In this document: positions 9,058 through 17,100 of the stretch, one piece after another
How the letters are laid out: each line of letters begins with the position of its first letter
Position numbering within the stretch: the first letter of the stretch is position 1
NCBI RefSeq assembly: GCF_000720635.1
Contig: NZ_JOCF01000088.1
Coordinates: forward strand, 1 to 48,880
Length of the DNA: 48,880 nucleotides
Reading direction: 5' to 3'
Origin: Streptomyces sp. NRRL WC-3742
GTDB lineage: Bacteria; Actinomycetota; Actinomycetes; Streptomycetales; Streptomycetaceae
Translations under genes and position numbers: made by a program
The notes under the pieces: model-generated
Seen by the model: only the letters and a program-made list of their open reading frames with translations
Told to the model about the DNA's origin: nothing
The model's database searches: none

Positions 9058-9960
9058 GTGGCGCCGGACACGGTGAGCCTGCGGTACTTCCTGGTGCTGG
9101 CACAGGAGTTGAACTTCACCCGCGCGGCTGCACGGATCGGTATCGCACAGCCCGCACTCAGCACCCGGATGCGCCGGTTGGAGGCGGAACTCGGTACGGC
9201 CCTGCTGGTCCGCAACACGCGCAGCGTCGTATTGACCACGGCCGGTGCGGCTTTGGCGGAGTCCGCGCCGCCCGCGCTGGCGGCGCTGGACCGGGCATGG
9301 GACACCGCCCGGAGTGCGGCAGCCGGTGAACTGGGCACGCTGCGCATCGGATACAGCCTCAGCACCGGGGCCGAGACGGCACCGGCCCTGGTGGACAGGC
9401 TGATGCGCGGCACCAGCGGACTCGAGGTCCGCGCGGTCCCGATGGCGACACCGGAGATCTCCCCCGCGGTCGCCGACGGCCGCATCGATGCCGGGATCAC
9501 CCGCGGTGAACAGCCGGGCCGTGGCGTGCGCCGGTACCTGCTGCGGCGTGGGCGCATCGGCGTCCAGCTGGCGCAGCACCATCCGCTGGCCGAACACCCG
9601 GAGATCGAGATCGCCGACGCGGCCGCGTATCCGCTGCGACTCCCGGACCGTGCGTCCAACCCCGTGATCCACGATCAGCTGTCCGCACTGTTCCGAGACA
9701 TCCGACCACACCCCCGATTCCACACGCCCGCAGTCTCCTTCGACATGTCCCAGCGCGACCTGCGCGACGGGGTCACCCTCGCCCCGGCCGGAGAAACCGC
9801 GGTCGCGGCACAAGCGGCCGGTCTCACCTGGCGACCGCTCCGGGGCGCGCCCAGCCTGACGATCCACCTGGTCCTCCCACGCGAGCAGTCGCCACTGCAC
9901 CGCCGCATCCGTGCCGTCGCCAAGACCCTGGCGCACGAACTGCACTGGCTGCCGGACTGA
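9058..9960 (+). CDS. LysR-family transcriptional regulator
   Basis: A 300-residue LTTR. The N-terminal winged helix-turn-helix (about residues 5-63) has YFLVLAQELNFTRAAARIGI and AQPALSTRMRRLEAELGTAL. A periplasmic-binding-protein-like effector domain follows from about residue 90 (LGTLRIGYSLSTGAE). GTG 9058 is preferred: AAGGGG lies just upstream and the family's N-terminus normally starts a few residues before the helix-turn-helix, whereas an ATG at 8983 would fall inside the inverted repeat. Its divergent position relative to the oxygenase operon makes it the likely activator of that operon and of itself. The inducer is unknown. Confidence 0.93.
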   Translation: MAPDTVSLRYFLVLAQELNFTRAAARIGIAQPALSTRMRRLEAELGTALLVRNTRSVVLTTAGAALAESAPPALAALDRAWDTARSAAAGELGTLRIGYSLSTGAETAPALVDRLMRGTSGLEVRAVPMATPEISPAVADGRIDAGITRGEQPGRGVRRYLLRRGRIGVQLAQHHPLAEHPEIEIADAAAYPLRLPDRASNPVIHDQLSALFRDIRPHPRFHTPAVSFDMSQRDLRDGVTLAPAGETAVAAQAAGLTWRPLRGAPSLTIHLVLPREQSPLHRRIRAVAKTLAHELHWLPD

Positions 9961-9977
9961 CGCGCAAGAGGTCAAGC

Positions 9978-10088
9978 GAGACGGACGTCCGCGGTGGCGA
10001 CCTGCACATCCTCATGGGCGATGCCCCCGAGGTCGAACAGGGCCGCGTCCTCGGCCACGAAGCGGTCGCCACCGTCACCGACACCGAC
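9978..10088 (+). pseudogene. zinc alcohol dehydrogenase fragment (catalytic-domain segment)
   Basis: Directly after the LysR gene a frame with no suitable start encodes GGDLHILMGDAPEVEQ and then GRVLGHEAVATVTDTDPG. This is the zinc-ADH segment carrying the GHE motif (catalytic-zinc His plus following Glu); the usual form is CGTDLHILKGDVPEV..GRVLGHE. About 35 codons are recognisable, and then the frame loses similarity. This is the same part of the fold that is deleted from the ADH at 4825-5604. Positions 10089-10346 show no other recognisable gene apart from a good GAGGAGG site near 10260 with only a 12-codon ATG frame behind it. Confidence 0.55.
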
Positions 10089-10346
10089 CCGGGCCAGGAG
10101 CGGTACCCGCAACAAGACGATCATCACGGTCACCTCCTGGGGCGGCGCCTGCCTCGGTCAGCCTCCACCAATCGCGGGAGGCGGTGCTCGGACGGGGCGG
10201 TCCCACTGGTTGGGAGCAGTCGAGCCGGGTAGGCGCGGCCCCGGGCCCTCTCAACGACCGAGGAGGAGCGTCGTCACAACCCCGCGGAACATGAACAGGA
10301 AGCGGCTCGCCCACGCGCTGGGTCACTGAGCAGGAAAGGGCACGAG

Positions 10347-10445
10347 ATGGCCTCCATACCCGTCCCGCCGGACCGCGACATCATCCCCGTCCCGCCGACA
10401 CCGCCGGAGCCGGGCGGCCCCCGGCCGCAGGAGCCGCCGGTCTGA
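10347..10445 (+). CDS. small proline-rich hypothetical protein
   Basis: A 32-codon frame, MASIPVPPDRDIIPVPPTPP followed by EPGGPRPQEPPV. It is preceded by AGGAAAGGG at 10331-10339, at a normal distance from ATG 10347. A third of the residues are proline. It lies 43 bases before the BrkB-type gene and could share its transcript. The composition and the ribosome binding site favour a real small protein, but no family is recognised. Confidence 0.45.
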   Translation: MASIPVPPDRDIIPVPPTPPEPGGPRPQEPPV

Positions 10446-10488
10446 CGACCGTCAGGTGACATGCGCCGCCACGGGAGGAGGTTGTGCC

Positions 10489-11322
10489 GTGATGCCCGCG
10501 AAGCACGGTGATCACCGCACCGGCAGCAGCCGGTGGCGAAGGGTCCGGGCGCTGCCACGGGAGGTGTGGCAGGGTGGCCGGGAAGTGGAGCTGCTCCAGC
10601 ACGCGATGGCCTTCGCCGCCCTGTTCTTCGTCACCCTGGTGCCGCTGCTCGTGGTGCTCGCCGCCGCGATCCCGAGTCGGGGCAGCGGCATCGCGGACTG
10701 GATCAACGACGGCCTCGCCCTGTCCGGCCGCTCGGCCAAGGCCGTCAGCCAGCTCTTCGCCTCACGAAGCGAAGTGCTCAGCACGACCACCGCGCTGAGC
10801 CTGGCCGCGCTCGCCGTCTTCGGCATCTCACTGATGTCCGCCGTCCAACGGATGTACGAGAAGATCTGGCACCTGCCTTCCGGCCCGTGGCACAGCGTAT
10901 GGCGTCAGGTGCTGGGGCTGGCCGGGCTGATCGCCCTCATCCTGGTCACCACCTGGCACGGCCTGCTCCCGGACCACGCCGCGGCCATCTCGGCGTTGCG
11001 GGCCGCAGGCGGCGTCCTCGGCGGTCTGCTCTACTTCTGGTGGCTGCAGCGCCTGCTGCTCGGCTCCCGGATCGCCTGGTCGGCGCTGCTGCCCGGCGCG
11101 GTCGCCACGGTGGCGGCCCTCGCGGGGCTTCGGGTCTTCTCCAGGTTCGTCTTCGCGCCGCTCGTCGTCTCCAACGCCGTCTCCTACGGCGCGGTCGGGA
11201 CCGTCCTGGTCGTGCAGTCCTGGCTGATCGGCGTCGGGTACACAGTCTACGCCGGTGCGCTGGTCGGGCAGGTCTGCCGGCGCGGGCGCGCTCATGATGC
11301 CCGCCCGGTCGACCCGCGCTGA
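10489..11322 (+). CDS. YihY/BrkB-family inner membrane protein
   Basis: A 277-residue polytopic membrane protein of the YihY/virulence factor BrkB family, formerly mislabelled ribonuclease BN. Hydrophobic segments include AMAFAALFFVTLVPLLVVLA, ALSLAALAVFGISLM, the VLGLAGLIALILVTTWHGLL region, and SYGAVGTVLVVQSWLIGVGY near the C-terminus. The basic N-terminus should face the cytoplasm. Start choice: GTG 10489 has GGAGG seven bases upstream, and ATG 10492 is the very next codon and equally possible. The function is unknown; members are proposed to be transporters or envelope proteins. A second, ruined member of the family lies at 13.2-13.4 kb on the other strand. Confidence 0.85.
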   Translation: MMPAKHGDHRTGSSRWRRVRALPREVWQGGREVELLQHAMAFAALFFVTLVPLLVVLAAAIPSRGSGIADWINDGLALSGRSAKAVSQLFASRSEVLSTTTALSLAALAVFGISLMSAVQRMYEKIWHLPSGPWHSVWRQVLGLAGLIALILVTTWHGLLPDHAAAISALRAAGGVLGGLLYFWWLQRLLLGSRIAWSALLPGAVATVAALAGLRVFSRFVFAPLVVSNAVSYGAVGTVLVVQSWLIGVGYTVYAGALVGQVCRRGRAHDARPVDPR

Positions 11323-11405
11323 GACGCGGCCGGACGGAGGGGTACGCCACTTGCGGATCACCGGGGAGCCGCTGCTCACCCACGGCACGCTCAGCGGCAT
11401 CACCG

Positions 11406-11424
11406 GCCGACCGCGCCGGTCGGC
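11406..11424. terminator. possible weak hairpin terminator
   Basis: GCCGACCG and CGGTCGGC form an 8-bp stem with a 3-base loop, about 84 bases after the BrkB-type gene and before the CsbD gene. There is no T tract, so the assignment is tentative. Confidence 0.3.
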
Positions 11425-11504
11425 GAAATCTCCAGGCCGATGTGTGAGGGCCCGCGAACCGGGCAGGCGCCCGGCAAGGCTCCGGCGACGAGAGAGAGGC
11501 GCAG

Positions 11505-11678
11505 ATGAGTACGAAGCAGAAGATGGAGAACGCCGCGGACAAACTGAAGGGGAAGGCGAAGGAGGCTGCCGGAAAGGCCGCGGGTGACCGGCCCATGGTG
11601 GCGGAAGGCAAGGCTCAGCAGGCCAAGGCCGACGTCAAGCAGGCGGCGGAGAAGGTCAAGGACGCCGCCCGGCACTGA
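11505..11678 (+). CDS. CsbD-family stress-response protein
   Basis: A 57-residue, very hydrophilic, Ala/Lys-rich protein, MSTKQKMENAADKLKGKAKE followed by AAGKAAGDRPMVAEGKAQQA and KADVKQAAEKVKDAARH. The KLKGKAKEAAGK and AEGKAQQAKADVKQA repeats are the CsbD signature. CsbD proteins accumulate in general stress responses and are predicted to be helical or partly disordered; the mechanism is unknown. A GAGAGAGG site lies 6-13 bases before ATG 11505. It probably forms a stress-type unit with the small acidic protein that follows. Confidence 0.88.
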   Translation: MSTKQKMENAADKLKGKAKEAAGKAAGDRPMVAEGKAQQAKADVKQAAEKVKDAARH

Positions 11679-11796
11679 ACCGGTGGACCCGGCTCGGACG
11701 TCCAGCGCCTGTCGGATCGGGCGTGCAGCGGACCGAGCCGCGCCGACGTGCGGAGCGGTCCCATCCGATCCCGCGCTTACGAGAGGACAACCCTCC

Positions 11797-11967
11797 ATGA
11801 GCACTGCTGAGAACGGGAACGACGCCCCGGAACAGGCCGACGAGGAGACGCGGGAGCGGTCCGCGGAGCAGCGGAACATCACCGCACCCACCCCCAAGGA
11901 CGTGCGGGCCAAGGCCGAGGACGATGACAAGTCGCAGCCGCCCGCCGCTGACACCCAGGCCCTCTGA
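11797..11967 (+). CDS. small acidic hypothetical protein
   Basis: A 56-residue, strongly charged protein, MSTAENGNDAPEQADEETRE and onward, ending PPAADTQAL. It has no hydrophobic segment and is likely disordered. GAGAGGA lies about 10 bases before ATG 11797. It follows the CsbD gene by 118 bases. Its stop codon lies inside the left arm of a 33-bp perfect hairpin. No family is recognised. Confidence 0.6.
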   Translation: MSTAENGNDAPEQADEETRERSAEQRNITAPTPKDVRAKAEDDDKSQPPAADTQAL

Positions 11968-12037
11968 CTGCCGACAACAACAAGGGCGGTGCCGACAACA
12001 AGGCGTCGGCACCGCCCTTGTTGTTGTCGGCAGTCAG
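11964..12037. terminator. 33-bp perfect-stem hairpin, probable terminator
   Basis: The left arm (11964-11996) and right arm (12005-12037) are exact reverse complements, with an 8-base loop (AACAAGGC). Each arm contains ACAACAACAAGGGCGGTGCC or its complement. The arm begins within the last codons and TGA of the preceding gene, and there is no T tract. The next gene starts 15 bases after the right arm, so the hairpin would also sit in its leader if transcription reads through. Confidence 0.7.
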
Positions 12038-12052
12038 CCACCGGAAGTGACC

Positions 12053-12994
12053 ATGACGCCGCAGTCGAGCCAGCCGACACCCGCCCAGGTCTGCATGACG
12101 CTGTCCGCGCTCGCGGCCACGGCGGCGGCCCCCCGGCCTTCGGGGGAGACCCGGGAACAGCGGACGTGGCGCGTGGCCGCCGGCATCCGCAGGCAGCTCC
12201 CGTTCCTCTGGTTGGCGACCCGGGCCGTCTGGAGGCTGGAGTGGCTCGCGCTGAGCCCGGACGACGCCAACATGGCGTACATCGCCAAGAGCATCGACGG
12301 CTCCAACCGGTTCGCCGTGGTCCCGCGCGGACCCATCGGCAACATCACGGACATCCTGGAGGACCTTGACGTCGGCACGGTGGTCCCGTTCAGCGCGAGC
12401 GGTTCGCCGACTCCGGTGGCCGTCTCCAAAGGAGCCATGACGGCGTTCACCCAGGTCGCCACCATGGTGTCGATCCCGCCGCAAGCCGAGGACGAACCGG
12501 GAGCACCGGCGCCGGAGGACGCGTTCGCCTCCCAGGGCACCACGATCGTCCAGGCGCTGGCCGCCCTGGTCCAGGCGGCGCCCACCACACCGCGGCCGAC
12601 GGTGTATGTGACCGGTCACAGCCTCGGCGGCTGCCTCGCCACGATGCTCGCCCCCTACCTCTACACGCAGGCGCAGAGCTGGAGCGACGTCCCGGACTTC
12701 CTGCTCCAGACCTTCGCGGCCCCCACCGCCGGGCTGGGGAGCTTCGCCACCTACCTCACCGGGCTGCCGTTCGACACCAGGCACCACTTCAACGCCTGGG
12801 ACGCCGTGCCGCTGGCCTGGACCGACCTGGGGAAGGTGAAGCAGGGCAAGTGGTACCCGTCGCCCGGCCCGGCGGGCAACGCCACGCCCGCCCGGTGTCG
12901 TCGACTTCGGTCCCATCCCGTGCACCGACTACACCATCGACCCGGGCGGCGACACGATCACAGCCACGGTGCCGGAGGGCATCGGCATCGTTGA
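12053..12994 (+). CDS. class 3 lipase-like hydrolase, C-terminus frameshifted
   Basis: A 313-residue alpha/beta hydrolase of the fungal-type (class 3) lipase family. The nucleophile elbow is VYVTGHSLGGCLATMLAPYL with Ser190, and the usual Asp/His region follows (AFNAWDAVPLAWTDL in modified form: HHFNAWDAVPLAWTDLGKVK). No signal peptide is visible. After about residue 280 (KWYPSPGPAGNA) the reading becomes Arg/His-rich and atypical, while another frame opens into an IPT/TIG domain. A frameshift or deletion near 12890 has therefore probably replaced the true tail. ATG 12053 has only a weak site (GGAAGTGA). The hydrolase core looks complete. Confidence 0.75.
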   Translation: MTPQSSQPTPAQVCMTLSALAATAAAPRPSGETREQRTWRVAAGIRRQLPFLWLATRAVWRLEWLALSPDDANMAYIAKSIDGSNRFAVVPRGPIGNITDILEDLDVGTVVPFSASGSPTPVAVSKGAMTAFTQVATMVSIPPQAEDEPGAPAPEDAFASQGTTIVQALAALVQAAPTTPRPTVYVTGHSLGGCLATMLAPYLYTQAQSWSDVPDFLLQTFAAPTAGLGSFATYLTGLPFDTRHHFNAWDAVPLAWTDLGKVKQGKWYPSPGPAGNATPARCRRLRSHPVHRLHHRPGRRHDHSHGAGGHRHR

Positions 12995-13165
12995 CGTCCG
13001 AGTCACCACCATCTTCGGCACCTCGCCTGCCGTGCCGCTCGGCCAGTTCGCCTATGACGGGCCGGCCCCCCTGGTGGTCACCGGCGTCAACCCCACGAGC
13101 GGGCCGGCGAGGACGACCACGGTCACCATCACCGGCTCGGGCTTCCCCCGGAACGCCGGAGTGAA
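12896..13165 (+). pseudogene. IPT/TIG-domain remnant, out of frame with the lipase
   Basis: In a frame shifted from the lipase, the DNA encodes VVDFGPIPCTDYTIDPGGDT, ITATVPEGIGIVDVRVTT and then PLVVTGVNPTSGPARTTTVT, ITGSGF. These are one IPT/TIG immunoglobulin-like repeat and the start of a second. Such repeats form stalks in secreted or surface proteins. There is no start codon or ribosome binding site for it. It is either the frameshifted C-terminal domain of the lipase or the scrap of another gene fused by deletion. It ends abruptly near 13165, where minus-strand BrkB-like sequence begins. Confidence 0.6.
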
Positions 13166-13184
13166 CTTCAAGGACCAGCGGTCC

Positions 13185-13420
13185 TGGCTCGCGACCACGT
13201 ATCCGCCGGCGATCCCGAGTGTGAGGGCCGTGAACATCGCGATGAGCCAGCTGAGCAGGGTGAGGCCATCCCGAGTGGGCCGAACTGCGTCACGCTGCGG
13301 TTCAGCGAGCGGGGGATTTAGAGCCGCGATGCCCAGGCGAGCGCCGTCAGCGCGGCGCTGGTCAGTACGGCGCCGGGAAGCAGGGGGAGCCAGGGGACCC
13401 GGCCCCCGAGCAACATCCGT
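13185..13420 (-). pseudogene. YihY/BrkB-family membrane protein remnant
   Basis: On the minus strand, MLLGGRVPWLPLLPGAVLTS, AALTALAWASRL and then (after a stop and a frame change) NRSVTQFGPLG and LTLLSWLIAMFTALTLGIAG, GYVVAS match the last third of actinobacterial BrkB-type proteins. At least one nonsense codon and one frameshift interrupt it, and the N-terminal two thirds are missing. It abuts the TIG remnant head-on, showing that this interval was assembled by deletion. Confidence 0.6.
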
Positions 13421-14175
13421 CCGCACGGGGGGCGGGCGAGGCGGGAAACGGCGGCTCGCCCTCGGTGGACGGCCCAGCGGTCGCCTCCGCCCTGGAACCG
13501 GTCGACGGCCGTCCCGACGTCGAGGGTGACCGTGCCGTCGGGTGGGCCGGGGTGGCGGTGGCGCCGGGCACCTCGAGCTCGGCGACGTCACACCTCGCCC
13601 CGGTCGCCACCTCAGTAACGGTGGCGGCCTCCGGTCCCTTTGCTCACGCCCTCCCGAGCCGCGCCCCATCGGGCATTTACCGGCGGTTCACGAAAGCGAC
13701 AATGTGGCGGCGTCCGGCCCGGAGCAATCGGCGGAGCCGGTGTCCGGGGGCGAATGAGAGTTAAATGAGAATCCCCTTAATGCGCCCATCGCCCTTGCGG
13801 TACTTGCGAGTGGCGACATATGGTCCGACGAGTTGGAGGACCGCTTCGGGAATGATCGGGACGGCTGCCGCGTGCGGGCGGCTCAGCCTGTCGCCGTTCG
13901 CTGGAGCGAGGATATCGACGGCTGCGACAGGGCCGTTGCTGCACGGGGGAACGTGCGGTGCGACGTTCTGGGGACGTCGATCATCAAGCGTCGGGACGGT
14001 TCGGCCTGGGGCATGGCTGAACTGGGGTTTTCCTGCGCCTTGAGGTGCGTGTGTGACTTGTCATGCACAGAGCAAAGAGTTCGCAAATACTCCTCAAATA
14101 TTTGCTCGAAGAAATCGTCCGCAAAATCCGACGGCTGCTGTTGCCGCTGTCATTCTCCGCTGGATGCGAGGGATT
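13421..14175. other. long intergenic region upstream of the synthetase gene
   Basis: About 750 bases with no gene I can support. The left part (to about 13760) is G/C-rich with no consistent codon bias. From about 13760 the base composition drops and short AT-rich runs appear (TTAAATGAGAATCCCCTTAA near 13761; most marked at 14080-14215). This is the expected place for the promoter of the synthetase operon; clear -35 and -10 boxes could not be assigned with confidence. Confidence 0.5.
14083..14105. promoter_or_regulatory. inverted repeat in the AT-rich leader of the synthetase gene
   Basis: GCAAATA (14083-14089) and TATTTGC (14099-14105) form a perfect 7-bp inverted repeat with a 9-base spacer, 70 bases before the preferred start codon. 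Its base composition is far below the surroundings. It could be an operator or an RNA hairpin; no cognate regulator is encoded next to it. Confidence 0.4.
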
Positions 14176-17100
14176 GTGACGGAAGTGGAATCGGAATTAA
14201 AAGTCAGTATACCAATCAACGGCCCTGATGATCCGGAAGTCCTGGATCGGTGGAAGCTTCCCCGGGTCCGGGGGCTGGCCCAGTACTTCGAGCGGACCTG
14301 CGACCGGGTTCCAGGAAACACCGCCGTTACGTGTGGTCCCGTCTCGCTCGGTTATGCCGAACTGGACCAGCGGGCCAATCGGCTCGCCCGTCTGCTGCGA
14401 CAGCGCGGTGCGGGCCCGGGGCAGAGCGTGGGGATCCTTCTGGAGCGCTCACCGGACAGCTACGTCGCCCTGCTCGCGGTCCTGAAGTCCGGGGCGGCCT
14501 ACGTGCCGCTGGACCCCTCGTACCCGGCCGACCGGGTCGAGTTCATCGCCGGGGACGCCGGGCTGTGCGCCCTGGTGACCACCTCGGCCATGCGGCACCG
14601 GACCCACGGACTGCCCTGCCCGGTCCTCGAGTTGGACGAGTCGGCGGCCCAGGTGGCCGCGCAGTCCGGGGAGCGTCCGGATGTCGCGATCGAGTCCGAG
14701 TCGGTCTGCTACGTCATCTACACCTCGGGCACCACCGGGCGGCCCAAGGGCGTGGCCGTCTCGCACGCCAGCATCGTCAACTTCCTGCGGTCCGTGGCGC
14801 CGATCTACCAGGTGCGGGAGGAGGACCGGGTCTACCAGGGGCTGTCGCTCGCCTTCGACTTCTCGGTCGAGGAGATCTGGCCGGCCTGGGTGGTGGGCGC
14901 CACCCTGGTGGCGGGGCCGACCAACGAACGGCGCGTCGGCGAGGGGCTGGGCGCCTTCCTGGTCGAGCAGGCGATCACCGTGCTGTGCTGCGTGCCGACC
15001 CTGCTGACCACCATCGAGGCGGAGGTCTCCACCCTGCGCAGCCTCCTGGTCAGCGGCGAGGCGTGCCCGCCCGACCTGGTCAAACGGTGGTCCCGGCCGG
15101 GGCGCCGCTTCCTGAACGTCTACGGTCCGACCGAGTCCACGGTCAGCGCGACCTGGGGCGAGCTCTCGCCCCGCCGGCCGGTCACGATCGGCAGACCCCT
15201 GCCCAGCTACCGGGTCTACATCCTCGACGAGCAGCTGCGCCCGGTGCCGGAGGGCGAGAGCGGGGAGATCTGCATCGGGGGTCCGGGCGTCGCGATCGGC
15301 TACCTCAACCGGCCCGACCTGACGGCGGAGAAGTTCGTCGTGAACCCGGTGGCCCGCGACCGGGAGGAGTGCCCGCGGATCTACCGCACCGGCGACCTGG
15401 GGCGGCTGACCCCGACCGGCGAGATCGAGTTCCTGGGCCGGATCGACACCCAGGTCAAGATCCGCGGGTACCGGATCGAGCTGGCGGAGATCGAGGAGGT
15501 GCTCCGCGAGGACCCGGCGGTGGAGAACGCCGTGGTCGTCCCGCGTCAGCACGACGGGGTGGTCCAGGACCTGGTCGGCTACGTCACGCTGACGGACCAC
15601 GGGCCGAGGGACGAGGACGCACTGCGCGAACGCCTGCACACCACGCTGCGCGGACGGCTGCCCGCGTACATGATCCCCTCGTTCGTCGAGGTGCTGGACC
15701 GGTTTCCCCTGCTGGCCGCGGACAAGGTCGACAGGCGCGCGCTGCCCGCCCCCACCTCGCCCCCGCTGGCCAAGCGCGCACAGCCGCACGCGGCGCCCGC
15801 CACCGCGACGGAGCGCCGGCTGACCACCGTGTGGCAGGAGGTCCTCGGAATCGGTGAACTCTCCGCCGAGGACGACTTCTTCCTCGACCTGGGCGGCCAC
15901 TCGATGGCGGCGGCCAGGCTGATGTCCAGGCTCCGCCTCCTGCCGGAGCTGTCCCACCTGGCCATGGGGGACCTCTACGCGCACCCCACGGTGCGGGCTC
16001 TGGCCGCGTTCATCGACACCTCCGCCGCCGAGGCCGCCGCAGCCGACGCGGCCGCCGAAGCTGCGGGGTCGGAGCCGGACCGGGTCCGGGGGCCCGCTGC
16101 GCGCCGGCACTCCACCCTCCGGGTCGCCGCCTGCGGAGTGGCCCAACTCGCGGTTCTGTACAGCTGGTTGATGGTCTTCGGAATGCCGGTCCTGGTTCTG
16201 CTGTACCGGCTGCTGGTCGCCGGGAACCAGCCGACGCCCGGCGTGGGCACCGGCGGCCCGCTCGGACACCTCGCGCACCTCGGGTACGGCGAGTTCGTCC
16301 CGCTGGAGATCGCCTGGACGCTGCTGGACGTGCTGCTGATCCCGGCGCTCGCCTGCCGGCTGCTGCTGGCCCGGGTGCGCCCTGGCTGGTACCCGCTCTG
16401 GGGCGTGACCTACCTGAGGTTCTGGCTCTACGGCAAGGTGATGGCGAGCTCACCCGTCGGGCTCCTGGCCGGATCGCCCCTGCTGCCGCCCTTCCTGCGG
16501 CTGCTCGGGGCGAGGATCGGCCGCGGCTGCCACGTGTCGTCACCCTTCGGCCTGCCCCGGTTCGTCGAACTCGGCGACCACGTGAGCGTGGGCTACGGGG
16601 CGCGGGTGCAGTCCTTCGCGGTCGAGAACGGCTGGCTCCGGCTCGGGCCGGTCCGGCTCGGGAGCGGCAGCTGCGTGGGGACCAACAGCGTCCTCCTGCC
16701 GGGTGCCGTACTCGGTGACGACGCGACGGTGGGCGAGCAGTCCCTCATCGCCGCCGACCAGGCCGTGCCCGCCGGCGAGCACTGGGCCGGCTCCCCGGCC
16801 CGCGCGCAGGAAGCCACCCCGCCCCTGCTCCAGGCCATGGCGGAGCAGCCCGACGACCGGCCCTGGCCGCTGCGGGTGCTGGCCGGCTACGCCGTCGGCG
16901 CCCTCGCGCTCATCCTGGTACCGCTGGTGATCGCCGCCACCGGCTCGGCCCTGATCGGCTGGGTCTGGTGGGAGTGGGGGCCGCGCTGGGCGCTGCTGTC
17001 GACCCTGGCGGCCGGGCCGCTGTTCGTCCTGACCACCTGCACCCTGGTGGTCCTGGTCAAGCGGGCGGTGATGCCCCGGGCCCGGGCCGGTATCTACGCG

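Noticed and set aside
14449..16278. Minus-strand open frame of 609 codons inside the synthetase gene
   Set aside because: Mirror of the A domain; no motifs.
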